From contig RSEH01000099.1 of NCBI GenBank assembly GCA_006503475.1, forward strand, positions 62,001-126,000: a stretch of 64,000 nt of DNA, in the 5' to 3' direction. The stretch is from Stentor roeselii. Lineage: Eukaryota; Ciliophora; Heterotrichea; Heterotrichida; Stentoridae. Positions 37,833 to 46,547 of the stretch are shown piece by piece; positions within the stretch are counted from its first letter, which is position 1, and the number at the start of each line of letters is the position of its first letter. Both the position numbers and the translations under genes were made by a program. The notes under the pieces are model-generated. The model was not told the origin of the DNA and did not search any database. It worked only from the letters and a program-made list of their open reading frames with translations.

Positions 37833-39203
37833 ATGGCCAGCCCGAGACTCAAGTTAAAAATAGCTGAAAAAATCAGCTCGACGACGATGGAAAAAGCGAA
37901 TGCAGCGAAAAACTACATCGAAAAAAAGTATTCAAAAATGAAAGAAGACGAGGAAGAAAGAAAAATAGAATGGCAAGAACTTCATCAAAAAATGACTGAT
38001 TTACAATTAACCGCCACTGAACAAAATCTAATAAAACACGAAATATTGCATAAAGAAGCTCAAAACATGAGAGAAAAAAGACACAAAGTTTCAATTTTTG
38101 ATTTTGAATCGATTGCAATAATCGGAAAAGGCGCCTTTGGAGAAGTGAGAGTTGTCCGTCATAAGAAAACCAGAGAAATTCTCGCATTAAAGAAGATGAA
38201 TAAGTCAGAAATGGTCTTCAAGAACCAAATGCAGCATATCAAGGCTGAGCGGGATATTTTGGCTTCAGCTTTAAATCCTTGGATTGTCTCTTTGAAGTAC
38301 TCGTTTCAAGATGATAATTATTTGTACCTTGCTATGGAGTATCTCCCTGGAGGGGATCTTATGAACCTGCTCATTAAAAAATCGATTTTGTCTGAAGAAG
38401 AAGCAAGGTTTTATACGGCTGAGATGATTGTGGCGGTTGATGGAGTTCATAAGTTGAATTATATTCATCGTGATTTGAAACCAGACAACATCCTAATCGA
38501 CCGAACAGGCCACATAAAATTATCCGATTTCGGTCTATCGAAAAACGCTGAAATTTACCCTCAAGACTACCAAAAAAACGTAGAAAGACGTGCAGAGCAG
38601 CGTAAAATCCGTAAACTAGCTTATTCAACAGTAGGTACTCCAGACTACATCGCTCCAGAGGTTTTCAGCAAGCAAGGTTACGACGAGTCAGTAGACTGGT
38701 GGTCAGTAGGAGTGATTTTATATGAAATGCTTGTCGGTTACCCTCCATTTTACGCCGACAAGCCAGTCGAGACCTGTCACAAAGTGGTTGCCTGGCAAAG
38801 ACACTTCTCAATCCCGAAAGAAGCCCGGCTTAGTCCTAACGCGCAGGACCTCATTCGACGTTTGATTGCCCCGGCGCCTGACAGGGCGAAAAGCATTACA
38901 GAACTTAAAGGACACCCTTTTTTCAGAGGAGTTGACTGGGAAAACCTTCGCACTACCCGGCCTCCTAATGTTCCTGTCATTAAAAGTGAAGTAGATGTCA
39001 GCAATTTTGATAAAATTGATGAAACTGAACCGTTTTACCCACTTGAAAAAGTCAAGATTCCGAAGAAGAAAGATCAGAATTTTGTTGGGTTTACTTTTAA
39101 GAGGGAATTGGAAAGGAGTAAAAGTGGACTTACTACTGCTTTAGCGGAACTTGATAGTATTCGGAAGAATGTTTTGAAGAATTCGAATAGTAGGTACTTA
39201 TAA
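37833..39203 (+). CDS. NDR: NDR/LATS-family AGC kinase
   Basis: A 456-aa kinase. A helical N-terminal regulatory region (residues about 10-85, MOB-binding in the family) precedes the catalytic domain (89-380) with GKGAFGEV (98-105), LALKKM with Lys120, HRDLKPDN and DFGLS. The insert before the activation segment is short and basic ([25 protein letters not shown]), as is typical of NDR, and keeps the Ser/Thr of the STVGTPDY loop. The hydrophobic motif is FVGFTFKR in place of FxxYTYKRF. NDR kinases work with MOB proteins in morphogenesis and division. The N-terminal start has context AAATAAATG. Confidence 0.94.
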   Translation: MASPRLKLKIAEKISSTTMEKANAAKNYIEKKYSKMKEDEEERKIEWQELHQKMTDLQLTATEQNLIKHEILHKEAQNMREKRHKVSIFDFESIAIIGKGAFGEVRVVRHKKTREILALKKMNKSEMVFKNQMQHIKAERDILASALNPWIVSLKYSFQDDNYLYLAMEYLPGGDLMNLLIKKSILSEEEARFYTAEMIVAVDGVHKLNYIHRDLKPDNILIDRTGHIKLSDFGLSKNAEIYPQDYQKNVERRAEQRKIRKLAYSTVGTPDYIAPEVFSKQGYDESVDWWSVGVILYEMLVGYPPFYADKPVETCHKVVAWQRHFSIPKEARLSPNAQDLIRRLIAPAPDRAKSITELKGHPFFRGVDWENLRTTRPPNVPVIKSEVDVSNFDKIDETEPFYPLEKVKIPKKKDQNFVGFTFKRELERSKSGLTTALAELDSIRKNVLKNSNSRYL

Positions 39204-39422
39204 GGAATGGAATTTTAAGGTTTTTTTAGAGGTTGATGGAAGAGAGGGTTGAAGGAGGAATTGTTTGGATTTTTTTGTTTAAATAATTTTTACAAATTTT
39301 CGAATGATCTATGAATGACTTTTATTTAAATCTGAAGATTTTTTAGGAAGTTTTCATGTAAAGGGAAATCGGTTTTATAAGTTTTGAAATATTTGAATTC
39401 ATCGATCATACCTAGCTAAGGA

Positions 39423-39587
39423 TTATCTAAGTTTAGGTTCTTGAAATGTAGGGGCAGGGAATTTGCCTGGTTCAGGAGCGATAAACTTTTTGGATATGAA
39501 GTAGTGCTTTCGAGGAGTTTCGTCACTTGAGGTGCTGGAATTTGACCAATACCCGCTACCTTTCTTTGGGCTGTCTTTCGGCATCAT
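39423..39587 (-). CDS. Candidate 54-aa small protein with Pro-rich C-terminus
   Basis: A minus-strand frame begins with two ATGs (39585-39587 and 39582-39584) and ends at TAA 39423-39425. It stands out as a GC-richer island in an A/T-rich gap and uses the codons of neighbouring genes. The product is polar, with a Ser/Lys N-terminus containing a Trp, and ends in a motif-like segment: FIAPEPGKFPAPTFQEPKLR. Such a Pro-anchored short motif could be a docking peptide. No homologue is recognised. It is below common ORF length cut-offs, so it would be missed by automatic annotation. Confidence 0.5.
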   Translation of the reverse strand: MMPKDSPKKGSGYWSNSSTSSDETPRKHYFISKKFIAPEPGKFPAPTFQEPKLR

Positions 39588-39885
39588 AGAGATGTAAGTT
39601 CCTTTTTAATAATTATAATCAAAGATGTTAGTAAAAAGATCTAATATGAAATCCCCTGACTTTACAAAAATCTCTAAATATTCCTTCTACAAGATCATTA
39701 AACACTACAATAATTCCGAACTTTTCCTCAAAGAAAATCTTGAAATTTTTTGCCTTCATAATTCTTTAAATTTTATATAAATCTTTATTCCCAGGCCAAA
39801 AAGTTTAATTTCCGAGCAATTTAAACAAAAGCTAAACAGTTAAAAATGTCAAGCTCCATACTTCTTTAATAATCGTTAAATTTCA

Positions 39886-40686
39886 ATGAACATGGAAGAA
39901 AACGTAGCTAAAAGTGCGGGCTGTGCTCACATTTCCTTACTTTCAAATCTCCCTCAGAAAAGAAATCAACAGGAGTCAAGTCCCTTATTTTTAAGCCCGC
40001 ACAAATCAAAAAGTGGCGGCAAAATCCAAAGTGTGAAGTCATCAGAAGCTCACCAATCAACCAAATCAAAAGCCTTAGACGGTGTAAAAGGTCCATGGAC
40101 ATCCGAAGAAGACGAAATCGTTCTTCAACTAGTCTCCTTACACGGGCCTCATCACTGGTCAATGATTGCAAGTCACTTGCCCGGGCGGATCGGAAAGCAA
40201 TGCCGAGAAAGGTGGCACAATCATTTAAACCCTAACATTCGAAGAGACGACTGGACACCTGAAGAAGACATTCTCATCATCAACGCTCATCTTCAGCTAG
40301 GAAACAAATGGGCGGAAATCGCGAAAAGACTACCTGGAAGGACTGACAATGCCATTAAAAACCACTGGAATAGCACCCTTAAAAGGAAAATTAAAATTGC
40401 ACAAAAGGAACTTGAGGGAGAAATTCCGATGAAGAAGAATAAAATCGATGATGAAGTCACTGCGTATTTGAAGACTAATCTTCATAAGATTGTTAGTGAA
40501 AATGAAGGGGATGAAAATTTGACGGTGTGCTCGAAGAGTGAAGATGTACTTACTAGTTGCTCAACACCGGAAAAAAGTCAGCAGAAGTTATATTATGTCA
40601 AACCTGATTATCATTTGTTGGAAATTGATAGCAATATAACTGCTAGGAACATCATTAGGAGTATTCAAGAATTGGGTAATTTTTAA
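39886..40686 (+). CDS. R2R3 MYB transcription factor (c-MYB-like)
   Basis: A 266-aa protein with two tandem MYB repeats. R2 covers about residues 66-115 (GPWTSEEDE..., [28 protein letters not shown]) and R3 about 116-167 ([41 protein letters not shown]). The regularly spaced Trp residues and the [12 protein letters not shown] recognition helix are those of c-MYB-type DNA binding, specific for AACNG-like sites in the family. There is a Ser/Lys-rich N-terminal segment and an acidic-to-neutral C-terminal tail that could act in transactivation. A second ATG is two codons downstream. Confidence 0.93.
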   Translation: MNMEENVAKSAGCAHISLLSNLPQKRNQQESSPLFLSPHKSKSGGKIQSVKSSEAHQSTKSKALDGVKGPWTSEEDEIVLQLVSLHGPHHWSMIASHLPGRIGKQCRERWHNHLNPNIRRDDWTPEEDILIINAHLQLGNKWAEIAKRLPGRTDNAIKNHWNSTLKRKIKIAQKELEGEIPMKKNKIDDEVTAYLKTNLHKIVSENEGDENLTVCSKSEDVLTSCSTPEKSQQKLYYVKPDYHLLEIDSNITARNIIRSIQELGNF

Positions 40687-40730
40687 TTAAATAATTTGGT
40701 AGATGTTGTTTTAAGATTTGGAGAGTTTGG

Positions 40731-40849
40731 TATGAAAATATTAGATTTTTATAAATCTCTTAAAATTGGTATTGATCTGTTTAAACACTTGGAATTTTTG
40801 ATATGAAAATATTAAATTTTTTTGAATCTCCTAAAATTAGTATTGATCT
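40731..40849. repeat. Two-copy direct repeat, 71-bp spacing
   Basis: The 48-bp word beginning TATGAAAATATTA at 40731 recurs at 40802 with a few substitutions (TATGAAAATATTA again, ending TATTGATCT). The offset is 71 bp. It lies just after the MYB stop. Confidence 0.8.
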
Positions 40850-40883
40850 AGCAATAAATACATTCTCTAATTTTCAATACTAG

Positions 40884-41096
40884 CTTTCTCTTATCTAACA
40901 ACAAATAAATCAATAAAATATAAAGAACCTTCTCTCTCAATTTACACTAATCCACTTTCTCTTATCTAACAACAAATAAATCAATAAAAGATTAAAAAAC
41001 TTCTCTTTCTATTTCCACAATTCCACTTTCTCTTATCTAACAACAAATAAATCAATAAAATATAAAAAAAAAGCTTCTCTTTCTATTTCCACTAAT
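40884..41096. repeat. Three-copy tandem repeat, 71-bp unit
   Basis: Copies start at 40884, 40955 and 41026, each with CTTTCTCTTATCTAACAAC followed by AAATAAATCAATAAAA; the rest is a CT-rich stretch with small changes. The unit is unrelated by eye to the preceding two-copy repeat but has the same 71-bp period. The array ends about 30 bp before the stop of the next gene. Confidence 0.88.
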
Positions 41097-41126
41097 CCAA
41101 ATTCTACATAAATCCTTAAAAATCCA

Positions 41127-42230
41127 TTAAAACAAGAAACTTTTAGCAGCTCTATTCCTAACACTTCTAGAAGTATTTTTCCTCAAATTAGTGTTAATCC
41201 CAGCCAATCCATTACTTTCAACAACCACTTCATTTCTTTCCTTAGAAACACTAAGTCCCCTTTCATTTTTTTCCTTCTGAGTAATTTTCGGTAAGTTCTG
41301 ATTTTTTTCCTCTGCAGCTTCTTTAAGTTTTTCATGAACCCTGACCCTCATCCTAGGATTTTGCAGAATAATTTTCGCATCTTTTATTTCATTTTGAAGT
41401 TTTAAAATAAACTCCTGCTGTCTTTTATCAAGTAACTTCCTTATTTCAATTTCCTGTGAAATTTTATTCTGAAAGCTTTCAAATTCTTCCTGTATCAAAT
41501 TTCTTTCATTTAAAAGTTCTTCTTCCTGACTTCCAATAGCTTGTTTTAATAAATGAATACTTGTTTGATGAGCAGAGTTGATTTTTTGTATTTCATTATC
41601 AACTTCTTTAACTTTTATCATAGCGAGTTGGGCTTCTTTTGAGTACTCAGCAGTGATTTCTTTTGCAGCGTCAAGTTGAATTTTAAAGACACTGATCAAT
41701 TCCTTGATTTTTGAAATTTCTTTATCAAGTTTGTTTTTTTTTACTTTTACGTATTCAGGGTTTTTCATTTGGTGATTTTGAATCATGTAGTGTTGGTCAA
41801 TGCAATGTTGCCCATAAGCGTAGATTTCTCGGTTTTTATTTGAAATCTCTTCTTTCATCCTGTCATGGTCTCGTTTTATTGTGATCACTTCCATTTGGAA
41901 TTGACTTTGAATCTCTAGAACTGCTGCTCGAAGTTCTTTTTTCGTCTGATTGCGAACTGTTATTTTTATGTTCTTTAGGTACTCCTGGTTAGCTTCTTTT
42001 ATTCGTTGGATTGTGTCCTCGATTCGGGCTTTTTCCCAGGCTTCTTGCATTGTTTGGTTCAATAGAAGCTCTTCTTTTACCTCCTCTGATGGGATTATCG
42101 TTAGAATACGCTCGAATGAGTTTGGAATGTGAGCTTTTGAGTTTAAGACTTCGGATGATGGGTGGTCGAGCATTGGCATGTGCTCCAGTTCTGACCAGAA
42201 GTCTAGGTCGGATTCTTGAGTTTCTTCCAT
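41127..42230 (-). CDS. Coiled-coil protein (367 aa)
   Basis: The N-terminal 60 residues are acidic (DLDFWSELEHMPMLDH) and may fold or bind a partner. Residues about 70-300 are continuous heptad-rich helix with repeated Lys/Glu/Gln. The last 60 residues are basic and disordered, ending in KSFLF. No family is recognised; a ciliary or centriolar role would be a guess from the coil content. Its 3' end adjoins the 71-bp repeats. Confidence 0.75.
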   Translation of the reverse strand: MEETQESDLDFWSELEHMPMLDHPSSEVLNSKAHIPNSFERILTIIPSEEVKEELLLNQTMQEAWEKARIEDTIQRIKEANQEYLKNIKITVRNQTKKELRAAVLEIQSQFQMEVITIKRDHDRMKEEISNKNREIYAYGQHCIDQHYMIQNHQMKNPEYVKVKKNKLDKEISKIKELISVFKIQLDAAKEITAEYSKEAQLAMIKVKEVDNEIQKINSAHQTSIHLLKQAIGSQEEELLNERNLIQEEFESFQNKISQEIEIRKLLDKRQQEFILKLQNEIKDAKIILQNPRMRVRVHEKLKEAAEEKNQNLPKITQKEKNERGLSVSKERNEVVVESNGLAGINTNLRKNTSRSVRNRAAKSFLF

Positions 42231-42782
42231 GATAATTATGATGAGTTGAGAATGGAAGATTTTCTGGGAAGGGTTTTTTTGGCGAGATATGGGGAGAAAT
42301 GGCTTATTTGAATTATTGGTAGGTTTTTTTGTTGAGAGTAGATTTTTAGATGTTATCTATTTCCTGAGCACGCACACTAATCTTAATAAGCAAACGTATG
42401 CCTGCAATATGTTAAGATTTCATATGTTGGAATATATATCATGTGATAGGGTTAAATTTAACTACCTGTAAAAATCAGATGAGGCTTAATTACCTCTACT
42501 CTCAATTCAATCTATATTTTTCGAATTCTATAACTTATTCTAATTTCTTTCTTAAATTTTGGATGAGATATCACTGAGAATATCCAAAAAATGCTACTTT
42601 CAATTAATTTTAGAAAATTTCAGTTTATTTCGATATATCTGCGCAGATCAAAATCTAAATTAAACTTCTTCTTCATGTTTAGTTAAGTAATTAAGTATAG
42701 ATTATTATAAGACTCATAATACCCTTGATTTTAAAAATAAAACACACTAATTCTTTCTAAAATAATGATTATCCTTAATAAA
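42231..42782. other. Intergenic region
   Basis: 552 nt. The first 100 nt beside the coiled-coil start are G/T-rich on the plus strand. The rest is A/T-rich, without a convincing ORF; a short frame at 42289-42471 is not supported by codon use. Confidence 0.5.
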
Positions 42783-45743
42783 CTAAATAATTTTTTTTAA
42801 CTGATCTAAGAAAATCCCTATATTTTGCTTAGTATCACATTCTTCTATTGAATAGTATAAAAACATTAAAATTTGTAATTCATTTTGTTCTTGGATATTA
42901 TCACTTATATTTTGGGCTTTAGAATAAAAGTTTATCAGAATCGCTCTAGCTTCATCATCAAGATACCGAATCCTAAAATTCAAATTTACAAATTTAACAA
43001 GGTATTTTGATAAATCCAAAGCTATCTCAGAGCTTTTGTCTATCTCTAGTCCTTTGAGAATATTACTAACAACTAAGTGTAGTTGTTCCTCAATTTTAAC
43101 TTTGCTTTGATTATATTTATTGTAGTAATTAAAAATAAATATAGCTACTTTCGCATCTTTATATAGTAATTTAAGATCTTTTCTTTGAATGATGCACCTT
43201 GAAAGATTATCATGTAGAATAAATAACAATTTGTTCCAATAAGCTATCTTTAAAATATTGTTTTTGTAAACAAATAATAGATATTTTCCATGTTCTATAA
43301 AGAAAAAACCTATTGGCTTAGATGTTTCATAATTAAAACGGAAATCTTCTCTATGCTCTGAAATATTCCAAGCTGAAATACTTCCATCATCATGACATTT
43401 TATATTTAGAATTCCATATTTCGAAGGTTTTATGAATCTAGTAATAAAATCGTTATGAGATTTAAAGAATCCTCTCAAGTTTTCAACTTTATTATTAATG
43501 TTTCCTTCGGGATTATTATTTAAATTTAAATCTCCTCTCTGATTTTCGATTTTCCAGATTTTAAACCTATTGTAATTTGATCCAGTAGCCAGATACTTTC
43601 CATTACGAGTGTAAGAACAGCAAATTATCGATTCTGAATTTAAATTAAGAGTGAACTCTTCCTTTTTTTCTTTTAAATTCCAGATTTTTATTTCACTTCT
43701 TTTAACATAGTTTTCTATTCCAGTAGCCAGATAATTTCCATCAGGAGAGTAAGAACAGCAATTTACCCGATATGGATAATCACTCAAAGTTACTTTTTTT
43801 CTTTGCTTTTTAAGATTCCAGACAATAATTTCATATATTTGTATAGAGTCTTCTGCTCCAGTTGCTAGATAATTACCATCAGAAGAGTAAGAACAGCAAG
43901 TTACTATATTTGAATGTCCTTCCAGACTGAATTCTTTTTTTCGTTCTTTTAAATTCCAGATTTGAACCAATTTTTCTTCTGATCCAGTAGCCAGATAATT
44001 TCCATCAGGAGAGAAAATACAGAAATAAAGAAAATCTGAATTTCCATGAAGATTTACTTCTTCTCTTCTTTCTTTTATATTCCAGATTATAATCTCCTTA
44101 AATGATACAGTTGCAAGATAATTTCCATCAGAAGAGTAAGAACAGCAGGTTACCCTTGATGAATGTCCGTTAAGAGTAAACTCTTCTTTTTTCTCTTTTA
44201 TATTCCAGAGTTTAATCTCACCTTCTCCTAAATTGAAACTTTCTGATCCAGTTGCCAGATAATTTCCATCAGGTGAGTAAGAAAAACAGTTTACCATCAT
44301 ATAATGTCCTTGTAGATAAATTTCTACATTTTGCTCTTTTATATTCTTGATTATAATTTCACCTATACTATCAAAATCATTTACTCTAGTTGCCATATAA
44401 TTTCCATCAGGAGAGTAAGAACAGCATGAATATCCATTGAGAGTGAAAACTTCTCTTTGTTTTTTTATATTCAAGATTTTAACAGTTTTAAATCCAGTTG
44501 CCATGTAATTTGGATTAGAAGAGTAAAAACAGTGACTTAAAGGATTTGAATATCTATTGAGAGTGAACTCTTCTTTTTGCTTTGATATATTCCAGATTTG
44601 TATTTTATTCATTTGAGAAAAACTTTCTGTACCATTTGCAATATATTTTCCATCTGGTGAGTAAGCAAAACAACTTACCAAGAATGAATTTTCTAAATTT
44701 AGATCTTCTCTTTGTTCTCTTATATTCCATATTTTAACTGTTCTGTCTTTTGACCCTAAAGCAAGATAAGTTCCATTAGGACAGAAGGAATAGCACAAAA
44801 TAGAAAATAATACTTTATCTAAAATAAATTCTTCTTTTCGTTCTTTAATATTCCATATTTTAACGGTATCTGTTGCAGTTACCAGATAATTTCCATCAGG
44901 AGAATAAGAACACCTATAAACACAACTTGAAAATTCATTCAGACTAAACTCTTCTTTTTGCTCTTTTATATTCCAGATTTTAACTTCCCATTTTTTATTA
45001 GAGTTTTCTGATGCAGTTGCCAGATAAATTCCATCAGGAGAGTAAGAAAAACACATTACTGGATTAGAATATCCTATGAGAGTCAATTCTTCTTTTTGCT
45101 CTTTTAAATTCCAAATTTTTAACCTTTTGTCTTTTGATCCAACTGCCAGATAATTTCCATCAGGAGAGTAAGAACAACAAGTATATCCATTCAAAGAGAA
45201 TTCTTCTTTTCTCTCTTTTAAATTCCAGATTTTAACAATTTTGTCAAGTGATTTTGTTGCCAAATATTTTCCATCAGGAGAGAAGCAACAGAAATTTAAT
45301 CCACCTGATTTTTCATTCAGAGTAAACTCTTCTCTTTGCTCTTTTATATTCCAAATTTTAATTTCACCTATTTGATTTAAGTCTTTTGATACAGTAGCCA
45401 GATAATTTCCATCAGGAGAGTAAGAACAGCAGTTTACCTGGTTTGAATGTCCATTTAGAGTAAACTCTTCTCTTTGCTCTTGTATGTTCCATATTCTAAC
45501 CGATTCTGACCCAGTTGCAAGATAATTTCCATCAGGAGAGAAAGAACAGCATAATACCCAATATGAATGTCTTCCTTCAAAAACTTTCATCGGCCATGAA
45601 TAAACTTTTTCTTGATATTTTGAATACCTTGAGTAGTACTTATAAATTTTATTTCTCACCTTGTCTGCTTCACTATCATCATTCTGTTCTGGATTATAGA
45701 ATTTCTCTTCACTTGCTAGCATACATGAATCAGAATTTGCCAT
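42783..45743 (-). CDS. WD40-array protein with about 17 near-identical blades (986 aa)
   Basis: After a 55-residue lead, the protein is an array of WD40-like repeats of about 38-48 residues. Nearly each has a core CSYSPDGNYLATGS...VKIWNIKEQKEEFTLNG. I count 16 clear copies (residues about 60-760) plus one or two decayed ones. This is enough for two propellers. The C-terminal 170 residues are helical (KLLYKDAKVAIFIFNYYNKYN, IEEQLHLVVSNILKGLEI) and unlike any domain I know. Repeat similarity is high at protein and DNA level, pointing to recent expansion. The gene is more A/T-rich than its neighbours. The start context is ATAAATG. Confidence 0.9.
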   Translation of the reverse strand: MANSDSCMLASEEKFYNPEQNDDSEADKVRNKIYKYYSRYSKYQEKVYSWPMKVFEGRHSYWVLCCSFSPDGNYLATGSESVRIWNIQEQREEFTLNGHSNQVNCCSYSPDGNYLATVSKDLNQIGEIKIWNIKEQREEFTLNEKSGGLNFCCFSPDGKYLATKSLDKIVKIWNLKERKEEFSLNGYTCCSYSPDGNYLAVGSKDKRLKIWNLKEQKEELTLIGYSNPVMCFSYSPDGIYLATASENSNKKWEVKIWNIKEQKEEFSLNEFSSCVYRCSYSPDGNYLVTATDTVKIWNIKERKEEFILDKVLFSILCYSFCPNGTYLALGSKDRTVKIWNIREQREDLNLENSFLVSCFAYSPDGKYIANGTESFSQMNKIQIWNISKQKEEFTLNRYSNPLSHCFYSSNPNYMATGFKTVKILNIKKQREVFTLNGYSCCSYSPDGNYMATRVNDFDSIGEIIIKNIKEQNVEIYLQGHYMMVNCFSYSPDGNYLATGSESFNLGEGEIKLWNIKEKKEEFTLNGHSSRVTCCSYSSDGNYLATVSFKEIIIWNIKERREEVNLHGNSDFLYFCIFSPDGNYLATGSEEKLVQIWNLKERKKEFSLEGHSNIVTCCSYSSDGNYLATGAEDSIQIYEIIVWNLKKQRKKVTLSDYPYRVNCCSYSPDGNYLATGIENYVKRSEIKIWNLKEKKEEFTLNLNSESIICCSYTRNGKYLATGSNYNRFKIWKIENQRGDLNLNNNPEGNINNKVENLRGFFKSHNDFITRFIKPSKYGILNIKCHDDGSISAWNISEHREDFRFNYETSKPIGFFFIEHGKYLLFVYKNNILKIAYWNKLLFILHDNLSRCIIQRKDLKLLYKDAKVAIFIFNYYNKYNQSKVKIEEQLHLVVSNILKGLEIDKSSEIALDLSKYLVKFVNLNFRIRYLDDEARAILINFYSKAQNISDNIQEQNELQILMFLYYSIEECDTKQNIGIFLDQLKKII

Positions 45744-46547
45744 TTATAGAACTAGATTTTCAGAAAAAAGCACAAGTTCCATAATTTAAAAATTTTACAA
45801 AGATCTCTAATTATCTTTTAATCTTGGAATATTAGTTTGAAGTTTAACTTAAACAACAAAACCCTTTTAAATTGCTATAAGGAGTACCAAAATCTTAAAG
45901 TAATTTCCACAAATTATCTTCAAGCAAGTCCTTCATAAATTACCTAAACACAAAAACATAGAATTTCAAACAAGTAGTTAAAGGATTGGCAAAGAAAACC
46001 AATTCTATTGCAAAGAGGTTGCGGATTTGATTAAGCCTTCTTTACAGTTTATTAATATGGTATTAGGTCTCATATAAATGAATTTAAAATTAAACTAAAC
46101 TATTTCCTGTGTGGTTAGTATTTCATCAATCGGTTCATCAGATGATTCGATCATGTCTTTCAAAATTAGTATAATTCCAGCATGGAGTCATTTAGGAGTA
46201 CTAAGAGTGACCTAATCAAATTCTGAAAAAAATAATATATGATTAAAAACTACAAAGAACCTAAAATCCCTTTTCAAGATCTAGATTTGAAAAGTCCTCG
46301 TCATGGCATATAAGTGGTTATGGAGGAACGAATCGTCCTAATTTGAATACTAATACAATCTCATCGTTAGATCTAAAATATATTTTCTCGAGTAGTAGTG
46401 TAAAATTTAACTAGTTCACAGTTTAAACTGGATATATAATATTAGAAATACCAAATGATCTAATTCTAAGCCATTAAGTACACATAAATAATCAATTAAA
46501 ATCTTAATTAAGAATTAATAATTGTTGTTATTTCAATATAAATGAAT
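45744..46547. other. Intergenic region with possible coding relic
   Basis: 804 nt between the WD40-array start and the REJ-gene stop (both minus). No intact gene is seen. Around 46000-46260 on the plus strand the composition is less A/T-rich and one frame reads as protein-like text broken by several stops, which may be a decayed gene or chance. Confidence 0.45.

Noticed and set aside
39646-39780. 44-aa plus-strand ORF upstream of the MYB gene
   Set aside because: It lies in the C-rich 5' flank where stops are scarce; no start context, motif or codon support.
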